Position numbers and translations under genes: made by a program | Source: Cheiracanthium punctorium | Lineage: Eukaryota; Arthropoda; Arachnida; Araneae; Cheiracanthiidae | Reading direction: 5' to 3' | Assembly: GCA_038373885.1 (NCBI GenBank) | Contig: JAWZYV010012246.1 | Span: 124,001 to 188,000 of the forward strand | Length of the DNA: 64,000 bases | Notes under the pieces: generated by a model | Told to the model about the DNA's origin: nothing | Databases searched by the model: none | What the model saw: the letters and a program-made list of their open reading frames with translations, nothing else | Shown here: positions 32,618 to 44,128 of the stretch, piece after piece | Layout of the letters: each line of letters starts with the position of its first letter | How positions within the stretch are numbered: the first letter of the stretch is position 1

Positions 32618-33300
32618 AATGGAGTATCTAAAAACAAAATACAAAACATTGCTATAAAATAAACGGAGAATCTAAAAATTTTTAAAAATACAGAAGAAAT
32701 CAGTAAAACGCATAGAAGATTTCTGTAAAAGAAACAGAGACTCTGTAAAAAATTACGGAAGACTTCTTCTGTAAAACACACAAAATATTTCTGTAAAATT
32801 GATGAAGGATCTGTAAAAGATTACAGAGGACTTCTGTAAAACACACAGAGGATTTCTGTAAGATTGATGGTTAATCTGTAAAAAATTACGGAAGACTTCT
32901 GTAAAACATACAGAAGATTTATGTAAAATAAACAGAGACTCTGTAAAAAATTACGGAAGACTTCTGTAAAACATACAGACGTTTTCTGTAAAATAAACAG
33001 AGAATCTGTAAAAATTACGGAAGACTTCTGTAAAACATACAGAATATTTTTGTAAAATAAACGGAGAATCTGTAAAAAACTACAGAAGACTTCTGTAAAG
33101 CACGCAGAAGTTTTCTGTAAAATAAACAGAGAATCTGTAAAAATTATGGATGACTTCTGTAAAACACACAGAAATTTTCTGTAAAATAAACGGAGAATCT
33201 GTAAAAAATTACAGAACATTTCTGTTAAATATACGGAAATAAACTGGCGTCCTGGCTGACAGTTTTTTTCTGTAAATTTGACAGACTTTTTTTTGCAGTG
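32618..33300. repeat. Higher-order minisatellite, 65-bp unit of three 21-22-bp dyads
   Basis: From about 32700 to 33230 roughly eight units of about 65 bp repeat; each unit is three sub-repeats of the type CTTCTGTAAAACATACAGAA, ATTTCTGTAAAATAAACAGA and ACTCTGTAAAAAATTACGGA. Each sub-repeat is an imperfect palindrome (CTGT...ACAG). Less regular copies precede it. The right border reads GACAGACTTTTTTTTGCAGT, an inverted match to 24127. The long minus-strand open frames here are only a consequence of the repeat. Confidence 0.9.
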
Positions 33301-33443
33301 TATAGTATGCAGAAACCAACGTACATAGAATTGCGGATTGTGATATCCACGTGCTGTTTTATTTTTGAAGGCGTTTAGAGGTCGCGAGAACAGACCAATA
33401 GACTCTGTAGTTTCGCGTTATAATGAATGAGAAAAGAAAATTA

Positions 33444-34028
33444 TTAGGTTGTAACGAAAGTTTTCCGCCACTGCAAGTACTGCCTGCACATGCAGTTCGC
33501 GTTCGTGTCTTTGCCAATATTTTGCGAAACGATTTTTGTTATTTGAAAGAAAAAGACTTGTTTTAGAGCACTGTGTTGTGAAATCTGTAAAAAAATATCG
33601 TTATGATTAAGTATAAGGTGTCTGAAATGGAACTATCACGCTACCAGATTTAACCATCATTTACTCTCAGTTCTGTTGCAAAAAGTCAGCTACAGAATGA
33701 CACCGAATCATGTGTACAGCTTAAGGTACTACTGTTGTATCATATGACACTGTGAAGATTTGGTAACGAAAGTTCAAAAACGAGGACTAGGACATTTAAG
33801 AAGCAGAGCGCTCTGGCCGGCCTAATGATGCTGATGAGGCCCGCCTACGACAATCTGTGGAAGAGAATAAAATATTCATCCACTCGAGAGCTAGCTAAAA
33901 GAGTTAGACTTTAGTGCCATGTCCATTAGTCGCGCTGCATCCCATAAACTTGACATATAAAGTCAATAGCTGGGTACCGCGTGAGCTGACTCAAGCAAAT
34001 CTGGCGGAAAACTTTCGTTACAACCTGA
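33444..34028 (+). mobile_element. Internally deleted mariner element
   Basis: TIRs of 27 bases with one mismatch, beginning TTAGGTTGTAACGAAAG on the left and TCAGGTTGTAACGAAAG on the right, both continuing TTTTCCGCCA. TA flanks at 33442-33443 and 34029-34030. Inside, RSGRPNDADEARLRQSVEEN near 33820 is the N-terminal helix-turn-helix linker typical of mariner transposases. The catalytic region is missing. A further ATTAGTCGCGCTGCATCCCA stretch matches the next part of that domain in another frame. Confidence 0.88.
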
Positions 34029-35150
34029 TATATTGGTATAATGTAAGAAGAAAGTTAAGTTTCAGCCGTAGTTTTTAGAAATGTATCACACGCATGTGTA
34101 TGTTTGTTTGAAGTAACACAATGCAGTTATAACACATTTTAAACTGCTTCTAGGCCATAATGTATACTTTCTAATCCTTTAAGGTTGTGAGAGGGAGAAT
34201 GCAAAGAAAGATGTTCTTTTATGGGGAAGACGCTCCTCATATGACTACGAAAGTAGTAAAAATCCAGAAAAATCATCAGGCCAAATTTATCAGGATATCA
34301 CTCCAAACCGTGTTTATTCGTTTCTTGAAACCAGAATCCAGCTTTGGCTCTCAGGTCAATAGAAGAAGAAGAAATTTAATTTGTTTTCCCATCAATACCT
34401 TTATCTTTCTTCGTATACATTATTAGATTTAATTCTTCTTTTGCTTTGTAAGCAGGTTACAGTTTGTTATTTAGTTTAAATAATTACAGATAAATACATT
34501 TCACTTTTAGAAACACTTTCCGAAAAAAGCTACGGAACCTTACAATAATTTGAAACGAAAAAATTACTAAGCATTACTAAATTGATTAAACTGCTTAATT
34601 TCACAACCTGATAAAAAATTACTTGACTGACTGGATTACACACCTATATTGACCCGGTGTATGAGGAAGATTTAAGTTAAAACTGAAATAAATGAGAAAG
34701 AATGCTGTGAAAATTAATTGAATTTAAATAAAGTTTAGAGAATCCTTTCGTAAGTATTACGTTTAATGAAATTTTCTTCAATTAAAAATATTTAGAGTAA
34801 CACTAATTCTGAGGATTTATTGTTCCTTCTAATTTATTCATCCTGCATTATGCAATGGATTGGTAAGAAACGAAGACAGTAAAAATTATAGTCTGAACTT
34901 TTAATTAAGTTTAAATGTTGAAAAAAATAATTTTTTTTATTTAATGGTAAAATTTGGAATCATTACGAATAATAAAATTCAATAACCTGTCTAATTTCTG
35001 CAAGTAACAGTGAAAAAAAAAGTAACAATTTGTCTTTAGTCCTGTTAAATTATTCATTTTAAAGCTATATTAGATTTTTGAAAGATTAAATAAGCTATTA
35101 TTGTCTTTTATAAAAAGAGCACTATTTGTAGTTGAAGAAACATGTTCTTG
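34029..35150. other. AT-rich non-coding stretch
   Basis: No gene, repeat end or RNA gene recognised. Confidence 0.45.
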
Positions 35151-35160
35151 CAATGCTACC

Positions 35161-35395
35161 TACCCCACCATGACTAAGTGCATGAGGCACCGAACATGGT
35201 AGATGTCCGAAATGTGAACATCACTATCGTTCGAGCCTATGCGCGGCTGTCAATCCAAACGGTTTGGAATTCTGGATGGTTTTCTTCAGGTGTAACGTGA
35301 ATACGCATTACAGCCTCTTAAAAGTCCTCTGCCCAATCCCCTCCCCCTGTAGGCAGATGCCTTTTGTGTGGGCTTGCCATAACACAACACCCTTA
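35161..35395 (+). repeat. tRNA-derived SINE with 10-bp target duplication
   Basis: A diverged copy (CACCATGACTAAGTGCATGA, B-box position CGTTCGAGCCTATG) with the family tail (GGTTTTCTTCAGGTGTAACG). A perfect CAATGCTACC flanks it at 35151-35160 and 35396-35405. It ends in an ACA-rich tract. Confidence 0.9.
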
Positions 35396-35405
35396 CAATG
35401 CTACC

Positions 35406-37354
35406 AAAAATTAAATGAAACAAAGTACCGATTTTCTCATTTAAAATTTTCATATGCACACCAGAAGGCAGTTGTCAGCATATAAAATAAAACATTTGGT
35501 CTCCTTTAGAAAATATAGCTTAAAACTTGCTTCCCAGTTCCTTGCTAAAACTTAAACAAGCAGTTTCGGTCCTTGGAAATTTTGATGCGGTTTACTTGTT
35601 AAAATTAAGCCTAAAATATTACATGCCGTCAGTATCAGTTGATGTACCTCTCAAGAGGTATTATCAGATCCTATGTCGGATAGTTCTTTAGTTATTTGTA
35701 AATCTGTTTGGTTTTCTAACTTGTCAAATAAAGTGTTTCTATCAATATAGTAATCAGTGGAGCAGTCACTATTGAAGGGCTAACGCCTATCGCAATGCAA
35801 TTCAATGAGAACAAATTAGTTTTGAATACCATTAATGCTGCTACTACTACTAATAATAATAATAATAAGAATAATAAGATTCATCGTATTTATAACGGAC
35901 TAAATTGGCTGCACAAATCGATTGTAATTTTTCAGCAGTATTTTCTGTTTTTAAGTGATTAAAGATAATTACAATTGATAGTTTAAAAGCCACTTTTCTG
36001 TATTTAATGCACTAGAAATTAAATTACACTATTTGCTGAGAAGGATGCACAGTAGGTAAAACTCAAGTGTAACAAGCAATGCGCCAGTCACGTCGAAATT
36101 GATTCAGTCTTGCTCAACCGCAATACACTGGGTTCTGGCGGGCATTACAGAAACAACGACAGAAAATAACTCTTTTTTTCAGAAAAGGGATATATGCCTT
36201 TACTATGATGAACAAAGAAAAACAACTTCCAAGACGGGGTTCAAATTAAAAATAATGCATTGGGATGAAATCAAACCCAATAAAGGTGAACCGTGTTCTA
36301 AATACTGCTTTCAAGCTTAAAAATAGTAAAATAGTTTATCATGTGCATGTGTTCTAGTAACTAAACATATAGCAGCAGGGCAGTGAAATCTGGGGATCAG
36401 GGAAAGCAATTTTACTTCTTAGCCACTCTTTGGTGTTAAACACCCCAGGCATTTTATTTTATTTCATTTTTCAGGATATTTTTTACTCCCAAATTCTTTA
36501 TTTTCAGAGCGATGAAATTAAAGAATATCCATAACCTCTCACGTGAGACTTCAATAAATCTTGTACGGAGAGACTGGAAGTGCCAGCCTTTTTAATTTAG
36601 CCCTTTCATGGACACATAATTCATCTATTGTTTACGATATTTACTGCCGTTGAGATAATTAGTTAGAATTCTTAACGAAAAGAGATGGTTTATCTCCTGG
36701 TTCCAATACTAACCTGTCACTCTAATTTACGCCTCAGGCTTACACTGGCATTTTGAGAGGGGGAAAAATGCTTAAATAACATTTGCAATATGAAGTCTTG
36801 GAAAGTCTCTATTTAATAAGAGAGTGATGAATACGCATAAAGTCTGTTCCTATGTTTGATAAATCTACTGAAAATATAAGTAAAGAGCATAATTCGTTTT
36901 CAAATAAAAGTGAATTAACTCCTTTGTGCACTGAAAAACTGCCGATAGCTAAGTGTGTTTAGTCAGTATAACTACTTTAAAGTGAAAAAAAATGTTTTGT
37001 TGTAGTGAAGAGTTATCAGTTTGCTTAAAAAAGCATTTAAATATCGATAAATTGTTGTTCGTTACTTATAAAAAGCACATTTGATTCTCATTATGTTTGG
37101 GTTTTAAGTGGTGTAAATTCTGTTAATTTGGTCGTAACATTTTCAATTCAAAAATTTTTGAATTCCAATATTTTATATACCAAATATCCACTAATACGTT
37201 CATAAATGTTAAAAAGTTAAACATTTGTATTAAAGTCATTACGAAAATCAGAAAAAATAACCATGATAATAATAAATCATAGCATACACTTAAGTGTTTT
37301 ATTTAACTCAATTGGAAATTTCTTTGCTAGACATATTCAATATGTACATGCAAA
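35406..37354. other. AT-rich non-coding stretch with a TAA microsatellite
   Basis: An interrupted (CTA)n/(TAA)n run lies at 35838-35877. No gene recognised. Confidence 0.45.
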
Positions 37355-37519
37355 TAGTGGCGTAGCCAGAAATGTTTCATGGGGAGGGTTACGACTACTG
37401 CAACTCATATATATGTATACGTGAGTGGGACAAGGGAGTGAAAAATATACATTTTGTATGGCAAAAAATTCCTCATGGGGGGGTTATGACCCCCTAACCC
37501 CACACTGGCTACGCCACTG
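37355..37519. mobile_element. 165-bp hAT-type MITE
   Basis: Left TAGTGGCGTAGCCAG, right (inverted) CAGTGGCGTAGCCAG, and a perfect 8-bp duplication CATGCAAA (37347-37354, 37520-37527). Confidence 0.92.
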
Positions 37520-38199
37520 CATGCAAAGTCAATTAACAGTGCTCAGTAAAATACAAGAGCATTGGTGTTTTCATTCGTGATTTCTTTTAAACATACCCTT
37601 TCTGGTAAATGATATGCCAGTAAGAGTGAAATAATGACAACGACTGTAACACTGAACATGACGACGATTTTTTTGTATATATGTGGAGGCCGTAGTTTAG
37701 AATTAAAATGGCAATTTGAAGCAACATGTAAATACATCATTCCATTATTGATTTATTTATTTTGTGTTGCCAATTAATGTAATTTTAATAATTAAATGAA
37801 TTAAAATTCCTTAACTCGTACGTTTATCGCTAATTTGTTCATTTTAATTGGTTGGTTCCTACTTCCTCACCCCCGCTCTAGCCAAGGTGACGATAACTGT
37901 ACATATTCAGTACCCATGAAGACTTTTTGCATTTATGTGTCAAACGTAATATAAAAATGGCGGTTTGTAAAAACATGCAAGTACAGCATTACTTATTTGT
38001 TTATTTATTTATTTTGGTTGGCACTTAATGTACGTATTTTAGTAATTAACAGTCTTCAGATTCCTCAACTGGTGCGTTTATCACTAATATGTTCACATTC
38101 GTTTCTACCTTATTCCTTAGGGAGCGATGAAACTTGTGCATAACTGAAAAGCTCGCCAAAGTGCGGAAATTTTTTAAGTTAGCGAGAGTGGGGCGTTAA

Positions 38200-38670
38200 A
38201 ATAGGAACCAACTCTTTCTTGTTCCATAGAACACATCTTTGGAATCGAAATCTATCTTAAAATCTCCTACTGAGACTGTCTTACAATCTTCGCCAGACAT
38301 ATTCCATTCCAACTATACTTCACCATTTTAAATACTATTTGGAATAGGCATCATAATCCATGAGTGTGCCTTATTTGTCTCTCTTGTTTCATAAAACATA
38401 TATTTGGGACTGAAATCTGTATTAAAATCACCTACTAACACTACTTTACAATCTTCGCCAGGCATATTCTAGTTATACTTTTCTAGTTTCCATCCAAATT
38501 CGGAAGATATCACCAAGCTTGGTTCGATTTTGAAGTTATTTTTTGGCTGCAAACTTGGCGATCAATTATCAAAAATGGAAACCTTGTGCGACTTTCAAGA
38601 TTTTAATCTTCCCCCCCCCCTCCACCTCGTTATCTGGCAAACACATTCGAAAAGATCTTCACAGAGACAC
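38200..38670 (+). repeat. Dispersed repeat A in tandem, joined to LTR-like block
   Basis: Two successive copies of repeat A (about 38220-38345 and 38346-38490, each ending ATCTTCGCCAG then CATATTC) are followed by the LTR-like block (GGAAGATATCACCAAGCTTG, ATTTTTTGGCTGCAAACTTG, then GATCAATTATCAAAAATGG) also present at 6430-6600. The tandem arrangement suggests a unit of about 145 bp. Confidence 0.65.
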
Positions 38671-38923
38671 TTCATGTCTACAAAACCTGTCTACAAAGTC
38701 GCGTAGACAAAAATCTGAGCTTGAACGAACTAACACCCTATTTCTAATAATTTTGAGCTTGAAATAATGCTTATTAACAGTAATTATATCTACAAAAACA
38801 GAACTCGTATCATCTTTAATGTCTTTATATTACTGTGCCACCTTGCAATTTATACATATACATTGCAAGGCATATACATATACATTGCATTTACACATAT
38901 ACATACTCTATACAAATGTTTAA

Positions 38924-39707
38924 GGGGATGGTGGACGTTATAAAAGTTTTTTTTTTTTTTTAAATTTTTGACCAAAAATTATGAAATTTTGTATTTTGAA
39001 GTATGAAAAAATTAAATACTTAGAAAAAAGCTCAAAAAATTACTTTTTTAAAAATTTAAATAAAAAAAATGAATTTCTAAAGAATGTCTCTTGCGCGCCA
39101 ATTTTTAATTTTTTTCCTTCAAATTTACCTTGTTATTATTCAAAAATATATTCCGAACAAATTTTCTTATTAATTTAGAGATTCATTAATAAGTAAAATT
39201 TTAGGAAGTATTTTTATAGGTTAACACTGAATTTTCACGTTTTTATAAACTTATATTGACTTTTTATAATCTTAATAACCACCAAAATTATAACGGATAA
39301 GAAAATTTAAAGTTCTATGTATCTTGAGTCTCTGTAACGAATTTTATAAGAATTCTTCAACAATTCTGTCGCATGGGACATTTTAAAGACCCAGAACTAC
39401 GAAAAATATTCATTTTGCACTAAAGACATTTTTTCGGACTTTCAAAGGGACATTTATGAGATACTTATATTTTTTAAACGCTTATAACTTTTTTACTAAT
39501 TAAGTTAGAGACATGCAGTTTTTCGTCTCAGATACTGTAAAATTCATAGAATATTAATACATTAAAGAAAAAAATCCGAATTTTTTGCGGATTTCCGAAC
39601 AAATTTTTTGCGGATTTTTGATATATCCGCCCAAAAATTTAAAAATTAATTAATCCATTTAAAACGAATAGTTTCGTTTTAAGGGGATGTCATAGTCCAC
39701 CATCCCC
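38924..39707. mobile_element. 784-bp TTAA-flanked element (piggyBac/Kolobok type)
   Basis: Left GGGGATGGTGGACGTTAT and right (inverted) GGGGATGGTGGACTATGAC share a perfect 13-base terminus. TTAA flanks both ends (38920-38923, 39708-39711). The interior is very AT-rich with no intact gene; an open frame near 38981 is low-complexity K/N/F and probably not real. Confidence 0.82.
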
Positions 39708-39722
39708 TTAAAACGAAACTAT
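39668..39722. repeat. Perfect 22-bp hairpin at the junction of two elements
   Basis: 39668-39689 is the exact inverse of 39701-39722, with an 11-base loop. It spans the right end and TTAA flank of one element and the first bases flanking the next. Confidence 0.9.
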
Positions 39723-39723
39723 A

Positions 39724-40426
39724 CAGGGTGTCCCAAAAAGGAGATAAAGGGCTTTAATTCTATATTTATTAGAAATAAGTGTTAGTGTAAACTGAAAAAA
39801 AAGTTCAAAATAAAGTCGGAAATAAGACTCCATTTGAAAAAATTCCTCACGCTAATTTTCAAAAAGGTACACTTTTTAAATTTGTTTACGAGCCTTGTAC
39901 AAAACAATTCCCAGTTATTAAAATGTGCCCAAAATTTGAGAATTATACGTTAAAAAGTGACAGAGATATGAAGATAAATATACCGTTGACTTAAACCCCT
40001 TTTCAATGGCTCTCGAGGGGAAACAATCACTTCGAATGATCACATTTCAGGGGTAGTGCAGAAATTACGAAAGAAAATCTTTTTTTTTTCCCACTCTAGC
40101 AAAAACGCTTATATCCAAAATCATGTATAGTACCCAATCATCTTTCTTTAAAGATATCTCAGCGACATTGCATGATGAAAGGCTCAAATTTTGTACATCA
40201 ACGTATTAGTGAATGGGGCACACTTTACTAACTGGGAATGCTTTTGTACGGGGGTCGTATACAAATTAAAAAAGTGTAGCTTTATGAAAATTAACGAGAG
40301 GAATCTTCAAAAATTACCGGAGTCTTATTTCCGACCTTATTTTGAGCATTTTTTCAATTTATACTGACCACTTATCTCTAATAGATAAAGAATTAAAGCC
40401 CGTTACCACTTTTTTGGGACACTCTG
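39724..40426. mobile_element. 703-bp foldback element with arms over 300 bp
   Basis: Left CAGGGTGTCCCAAAAA and right (inverted) CAGAGTGTCCCAAAAA; the arms stay alignable inward through GGGCTTTAATTCTATA, GTCGGAAATAAGACTCC and CATTCCCAGTTA-type blocks for about 300 bases each, leaving almost no unique centre. TATA flanks both ends (39720-39723, 40427-40430), so TA duplication is likely (Tc1/mariner group). No transposase is encoded. Confidence 0.85.
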
Positions 40427-40669
40427 TATATCTAAACCTTTATAAAATTCTCGGGTACTTTTCAGTTTTTCTTTTCTCTGCTGGAATTAAAAGTGCCCAA
40501 AATCATTGTTATTAGTACTTTTTACTGTGCAACTTTTTTTTAACACTCTGAATGGCTTGGAAAACGACTAAAGTAAAGGACTTTCCAATAGAGATGATAC
40601 AATTTTAAATGGTTAGAATGGCAACATTGCGTATTCCTTTTTGACATTTCCTGTGTCATTTGTGTTTAG

Positions 40670-41825
40670 TAGACCGCGGATTATATGCACTTAAAAAGTG
40701 GCAAAATATGCATGAAAAAATCTAAAAATATGCACTAAAAATCTAAAAGTATGCACCAAATAACTGAAAAAATATTCGCATATTAACAGAAAATAAAATT
40801 GTATTTACTTGTAAAAGTATTTTCTAGCACTTATCTTGCAATTATGACACATTTTTTTCTCTTTGAAACTTCAAAACGTCATGTAAAACAGAATGAAAAA
40901 TTTTTATTCACAATCTTAGGGATATGAAATATGAATTAAATCTTCTTTCAGTAATTTTTGTTGCAATACACAGCTAAGTGTTTTTCTAAATTTTCAATAG
41001 TGAGGCTTTGTCTTTTATCATCTAAAATCATTTTATATCCTGAAAATGCTCTTTCAACATCAACGAATGTCACTGGACAGTACTTATAATATTTTGATTT
41101 GGATGGTTCCACTTTTTACGGTAATTCACTTCCCTCACCATTAATAAAATTATTTATTTTATTCACTGCCAAAAATCCTGAATTTTTATTTAAAATAAAA
41201 TTCAGTTTCTCACTGATTTCTTCTCCTAATGACTCTGGAATCTTACCAACGCACACCTCTACTTTTACAACTTGAATCGTTACATCACTCAGAAGCAGAT
41301 TTTGATATTCTAATTTTGTGATGTCTGATGTTAAGAAGGAAAAATGTGTTTCGATTATCGATAGACCTTTTCGGATGGACGATAAGCATTTCTTACGCAA
41401 TGAAAAAAAGAAGAAGAATCGACGCTGTCCAAATTTAACTACATCTTTTATGGAGTTAGGTCTTGTCCATAATCCGAAATCCACGCCTTCATCAGGGTTG
41501 GAATGCCTGCTTTCATTCTAGCCATTTCTGAAATTTTAATATAGGCTGACTTAATTTAACTTGTTACAAATACACACGAAATGAATTGAAAGCGTATGTG
41601 CTATTTTGCTGGGAACATGGGGATGTATAAATTTTTCAAAACGTGGGACTTAAAGAGTTAAAAGACAAAAAAATACTGAAAGGAAGATAAAAAATGTTAC
41701 AAATTCAAAGCTAAAGAGATATGCATCCAACAGAGAAAATGCGTTATTTTATGCAAAATCATCAAAAACACCTGAAATATGCAATTGCATATGCAAATAT
41801 GCGATTGCACATAATACGTGGTCTG
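40670..41825 (-). mobile_element. 1156-bp hAT element with transposase remnant
   Basis: Left TAGACCGCGGATTATATGCA and right (inverted) CAGACCACGTATTATGTGCA. A perfect 8-bp duplication GTGTTTAG (40662-40669, 41826-41833). Subterminal ATGCA/TGCAT words are abundant at both sides (40690-40760, 41710-41815), probably transposase-binding repeats. Confidence 0.93.
40948..41484 (-). pseudogene. hAT transposase C-terminal part with dimerisation domain
   Basis: In one frame the minus strand reads from about 41484 to a TGA at 40948-40950, interrupted by a TAA at 41116-41118. After that stop comes YKYCPVTFVDVERAFSGYK, then DDKRQSLTIENLEKHLAVYC. The VERAFS core is characteristic of the hAT C-terminal dimerisation domain. 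The upstream part (KIPESLGEEISEKLNFIL) has no obvious catalytic motif and the N-terminal half is absent, so the element is non-autonomous. Its position inside matched TIRs and an 8-bp duplication confirms the family. Confidence 0.85.
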
Positions 41826-42123
41826 GTGTTTAGTATGCTTTGCCACAATCATAGAAAGATACACGCTTGAACAACGTTTCAAAATTATTAAACTGTTTTA
41901 TCAAAATCAATGTTCATATGCGAATATTGAGAGAAATTTGAGAAGAATTCATGGACAACATAATTCAGTTCTTGTGATTTAACACCTAGTGATTTCTTTT
42001 TTGGGGATTTTTCGTGTTTGGGGATATGTTAAGACACAAGTTTATGCTGCTAATCCAATAACAATTGAGCAATTAAAAACCAACTTTGAACGTGTTATTC
42101 GTGAAATAACATCAAATTTATAT

Positions 42124-43127
42124 CCCAGACCGCACATAAGCTTAAATCAAGCTTGACATTTCTTTGAATTTGACGTAATAATACAAGCTTGAGAGTTCAA
42201 TTCATTTTAAGCTTGCAGTAAGCTTGGAGATTACAAAAAAAATGAGTCAGCAAATATTTTCCCGCCGAATTTAAGTCATTTGAACTGTCAAGCTTGAATA
42301 CAACTTGATGACTGCTTGATTTGGAAAGCCACATCCACATAACAAATAATTTATCATCAGTCATAAATGTACTTGACAATAGAATTAAAAAAAGACAATA
42401 GAATTAAAATTTTATATTTCCAAATATTGAAATTCTTCAAATATAAAATACAAATATATTACAAATTGATTTCAAAATCAGTCATTTGTCTCGATTTTGG
42501 CCAATATATTGCCCAACATGAGTGTTGCGATATTGAAAGTTTTAAAACGTGTGCTGCTTTTAAGTTTATATTATGCTTATTTGCCAATTAGTAGAGTCTA
42601 TAAATCACACATAACATTATTTTAATTTTAATTTATCCCATGGAAAAATAAAAGATGCAGATCGGCATCGGGCAATACTGATCAATATCGCCAAAAAACG
42701 ACGTGACGACCATAACAGTCACTTCAAACTTTAGTCATGTCACCTCGAGTCAGATTGGTCTGGTGGTTAGGATGCTGGCTTCCTACACCTTACGTCTCGA
42801 GATCGATCCCAGTTGCGTACGCTAGACGGAAAGAGATTAAAATAACTTGAGGTTTCAGCATAGAGGGGAAAATGCGTGGAAAAATAAAATATATGGGGCG
42901 AGTTCGCCGACCCCTATGTATTTAGGAAAATTGTTTAGAGTGTTAGTAAGTTTGAATTAAGCTTGCTATCTCAAGCTTAATGCAAGTTGGGAAGTGTAAA
43001 CTTGAACACTTGATTCAAGCTTGCATTAAGCTTACACGCTTGAAATTTTCAAGCTTAATTAAAGTTTATTGACTTGGTAAATCAAGCTTACTGCAAGTTT
43101 GATGCAAATTTGCTGTGCTGTCTGGGG
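42124..43127. mobile_element. AAGCTTG-rich TIR element, about 1 kb, with nested SINE
   Basis: Left CCCAGACCGCACATAAGCTT and right (inverted) CCCAGACAGCACAGC share a 13-base terminus with one mismatch. AAGCTTG or its inverse CAAGCTT occurs about a dozen times, confined to the two outer parts (42131-42345 and 42958-43095). It has no transposase. It sits inside a mariner-type gene, which gives its limits independently. The target duplication is not clear, so the superfamily is open. Confidence 0.72.
42750..42905 (+). repeat. Second SINE type, tRNA-Glu-like head
   Basis: TGGTCTGGTGGTTAGGATGC matches the A-box region of tRNA-Glu, and GAGATCGATCCC about 45 bases later fits the B box. The body (GGAAAGAGATTAAAATAAC, then GGGGCGAGTTCGCCGACCCC, a hairpin) is unrelated to the other SINE family here. 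Ends are approximate. Confidence 0.7.
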
Positions 43128-43229
43128 TGAAAGAGGGATGGAAAATTGAGTTGACAGAATGCGGTATGTACAGAGAATTCGTGGTACTCACATGACCGAT
43201 ATTATTTTCATACTTAATGGCATAATATA

Positions 43230-44124
43230 AGCTTTCAAAAGAATAAAAAATATTGTGTCTCACTGAATAATTTATGTTTTTTTTTAAATTTTTAAATTGT
43301 ATCACTTAATGGAAAACACTTTATAAAGTTATTTTACTTCAGAATAAATTTAGACAGTTTCGTTGACAAAAATAAGGAGATTGTTACAGTGTGAAACATG
43401 ATCATTCTCATCGTTGTAAATATTGGTCGGATGCTCCTTTTGTATCCTCCTTTTGTACGGAAAGTAGCTCTACGCTGGTCATTCCCATGCCCTGAGGAGA
43501 ATTCAGGGACCAAAGGGGAGTAGCAATTTTGGGGCAAACATGAACCACCGGCGTTTCCTATTTTCAACGATGGAGAAAAACAGATTAGGCTTGTTGAAGA
43601 TTAAAAAGTAAAAGAAAGATAATTTTCCACTTTTTTGGAAGAACGTGTACACTTATTGAGCAAAGATAATGTTAACGATATGAAATAAAATAACTTTTAA
43701 TAAAAGCAAATATGATTGTAAATGCGAAAATACGTCATAAATACCGGGTCTTAAGGTTTAAGATTCCAGTTTTACGTTTGAAAAGCAGTTAATAATATTT
43801 CATGTATTTTAACTAGTAATATATGGCATGACAGCGAAAACTATCAGTGAACAAAATTTTATTGACGGATTGGTCCCTCATCTGGAATTAGTTCAAAATT
43901 AGGGGACCACGGGCTAAATCGTACTTCCTCCCACTGGGGGCCCAAAAAATGGAAGGCGCAACCCCTCTGTCCATCGCCTCCCTTCGGGGAAGGGGGGATC
44001 TGGCACCGCCGTTTGCGGTTGTCAGGGGGCATCAGAAACTACAACAAACAACGACAACAGATAAGCGGGTTTCAGAAAGAACCATAACATTAAAATGTAT
44101 TTCTTTTATGCCCTAATTAACTCT
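43230..44124. other. Non-coding stretch with a G/C-rich patch
   Basis: 43920-44030 is G/C-rich (CCACTGGGGGCCCAAAAAAT and similar), resembling termini of old DNA elements. No gene recognised. Confidence 0.4.
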
Positions 44125-44128
44125 TTAA

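Larger units (their letters stand above)
41851..43225 (+). pseudogene. Mariner-related transposase relic broken by two insertions
   Basis: N-terminal helix-turn-helix: ERYTLEQRFKIIKLFYQNQ from 41854, preceded by ATA where the start codon is expected. After a large internal deletion the C-terminal catalytic motif appears (DLTPSDFFF near 41982, then after a shift GYVKTQVYAANPITIEQLK to 42123). The AAGCTTG-rich element (42124-43127) then interrupts it, and the C-terminus resumes as VDRMRYVQRIRGTHMTDIIF (about 43150-43211). The hAT element at 40670-41825 interrupts its 5' region. GATACAATTT-containing inverted ends near 40597 and 43298 may be its TIRs. Family assignment is to mariner-like DDE enzymes with a DFFLWG-type third motif. 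Confidence 0.75.

Noticed and set aside
32821..33219. 132-codon open frame on the minus strand with repeated FLQILRLFYRK-like phrases
   Set aside because: It lies entirely in the 65-bp minisatellite; the periodicity of the DNA explains the repetitive peptide.
32764..33230. CRISPR-like array
   Set aside because: Repeats are directly adjacent with no unique spacers, and the genome is clearly eukaryotic.
38981..39178. Open frame rich in K, N and F inside the TTAA-flanked element
   Set aside because: Low-complexity translation of A/T-rich DNA, no catalytic motif.
42750..42825. A functional tRNA-Glu gene
   Set aside because: Only the A and B boxes match; the acceptor and anticodon stems do not pair, so it is a SINE head.
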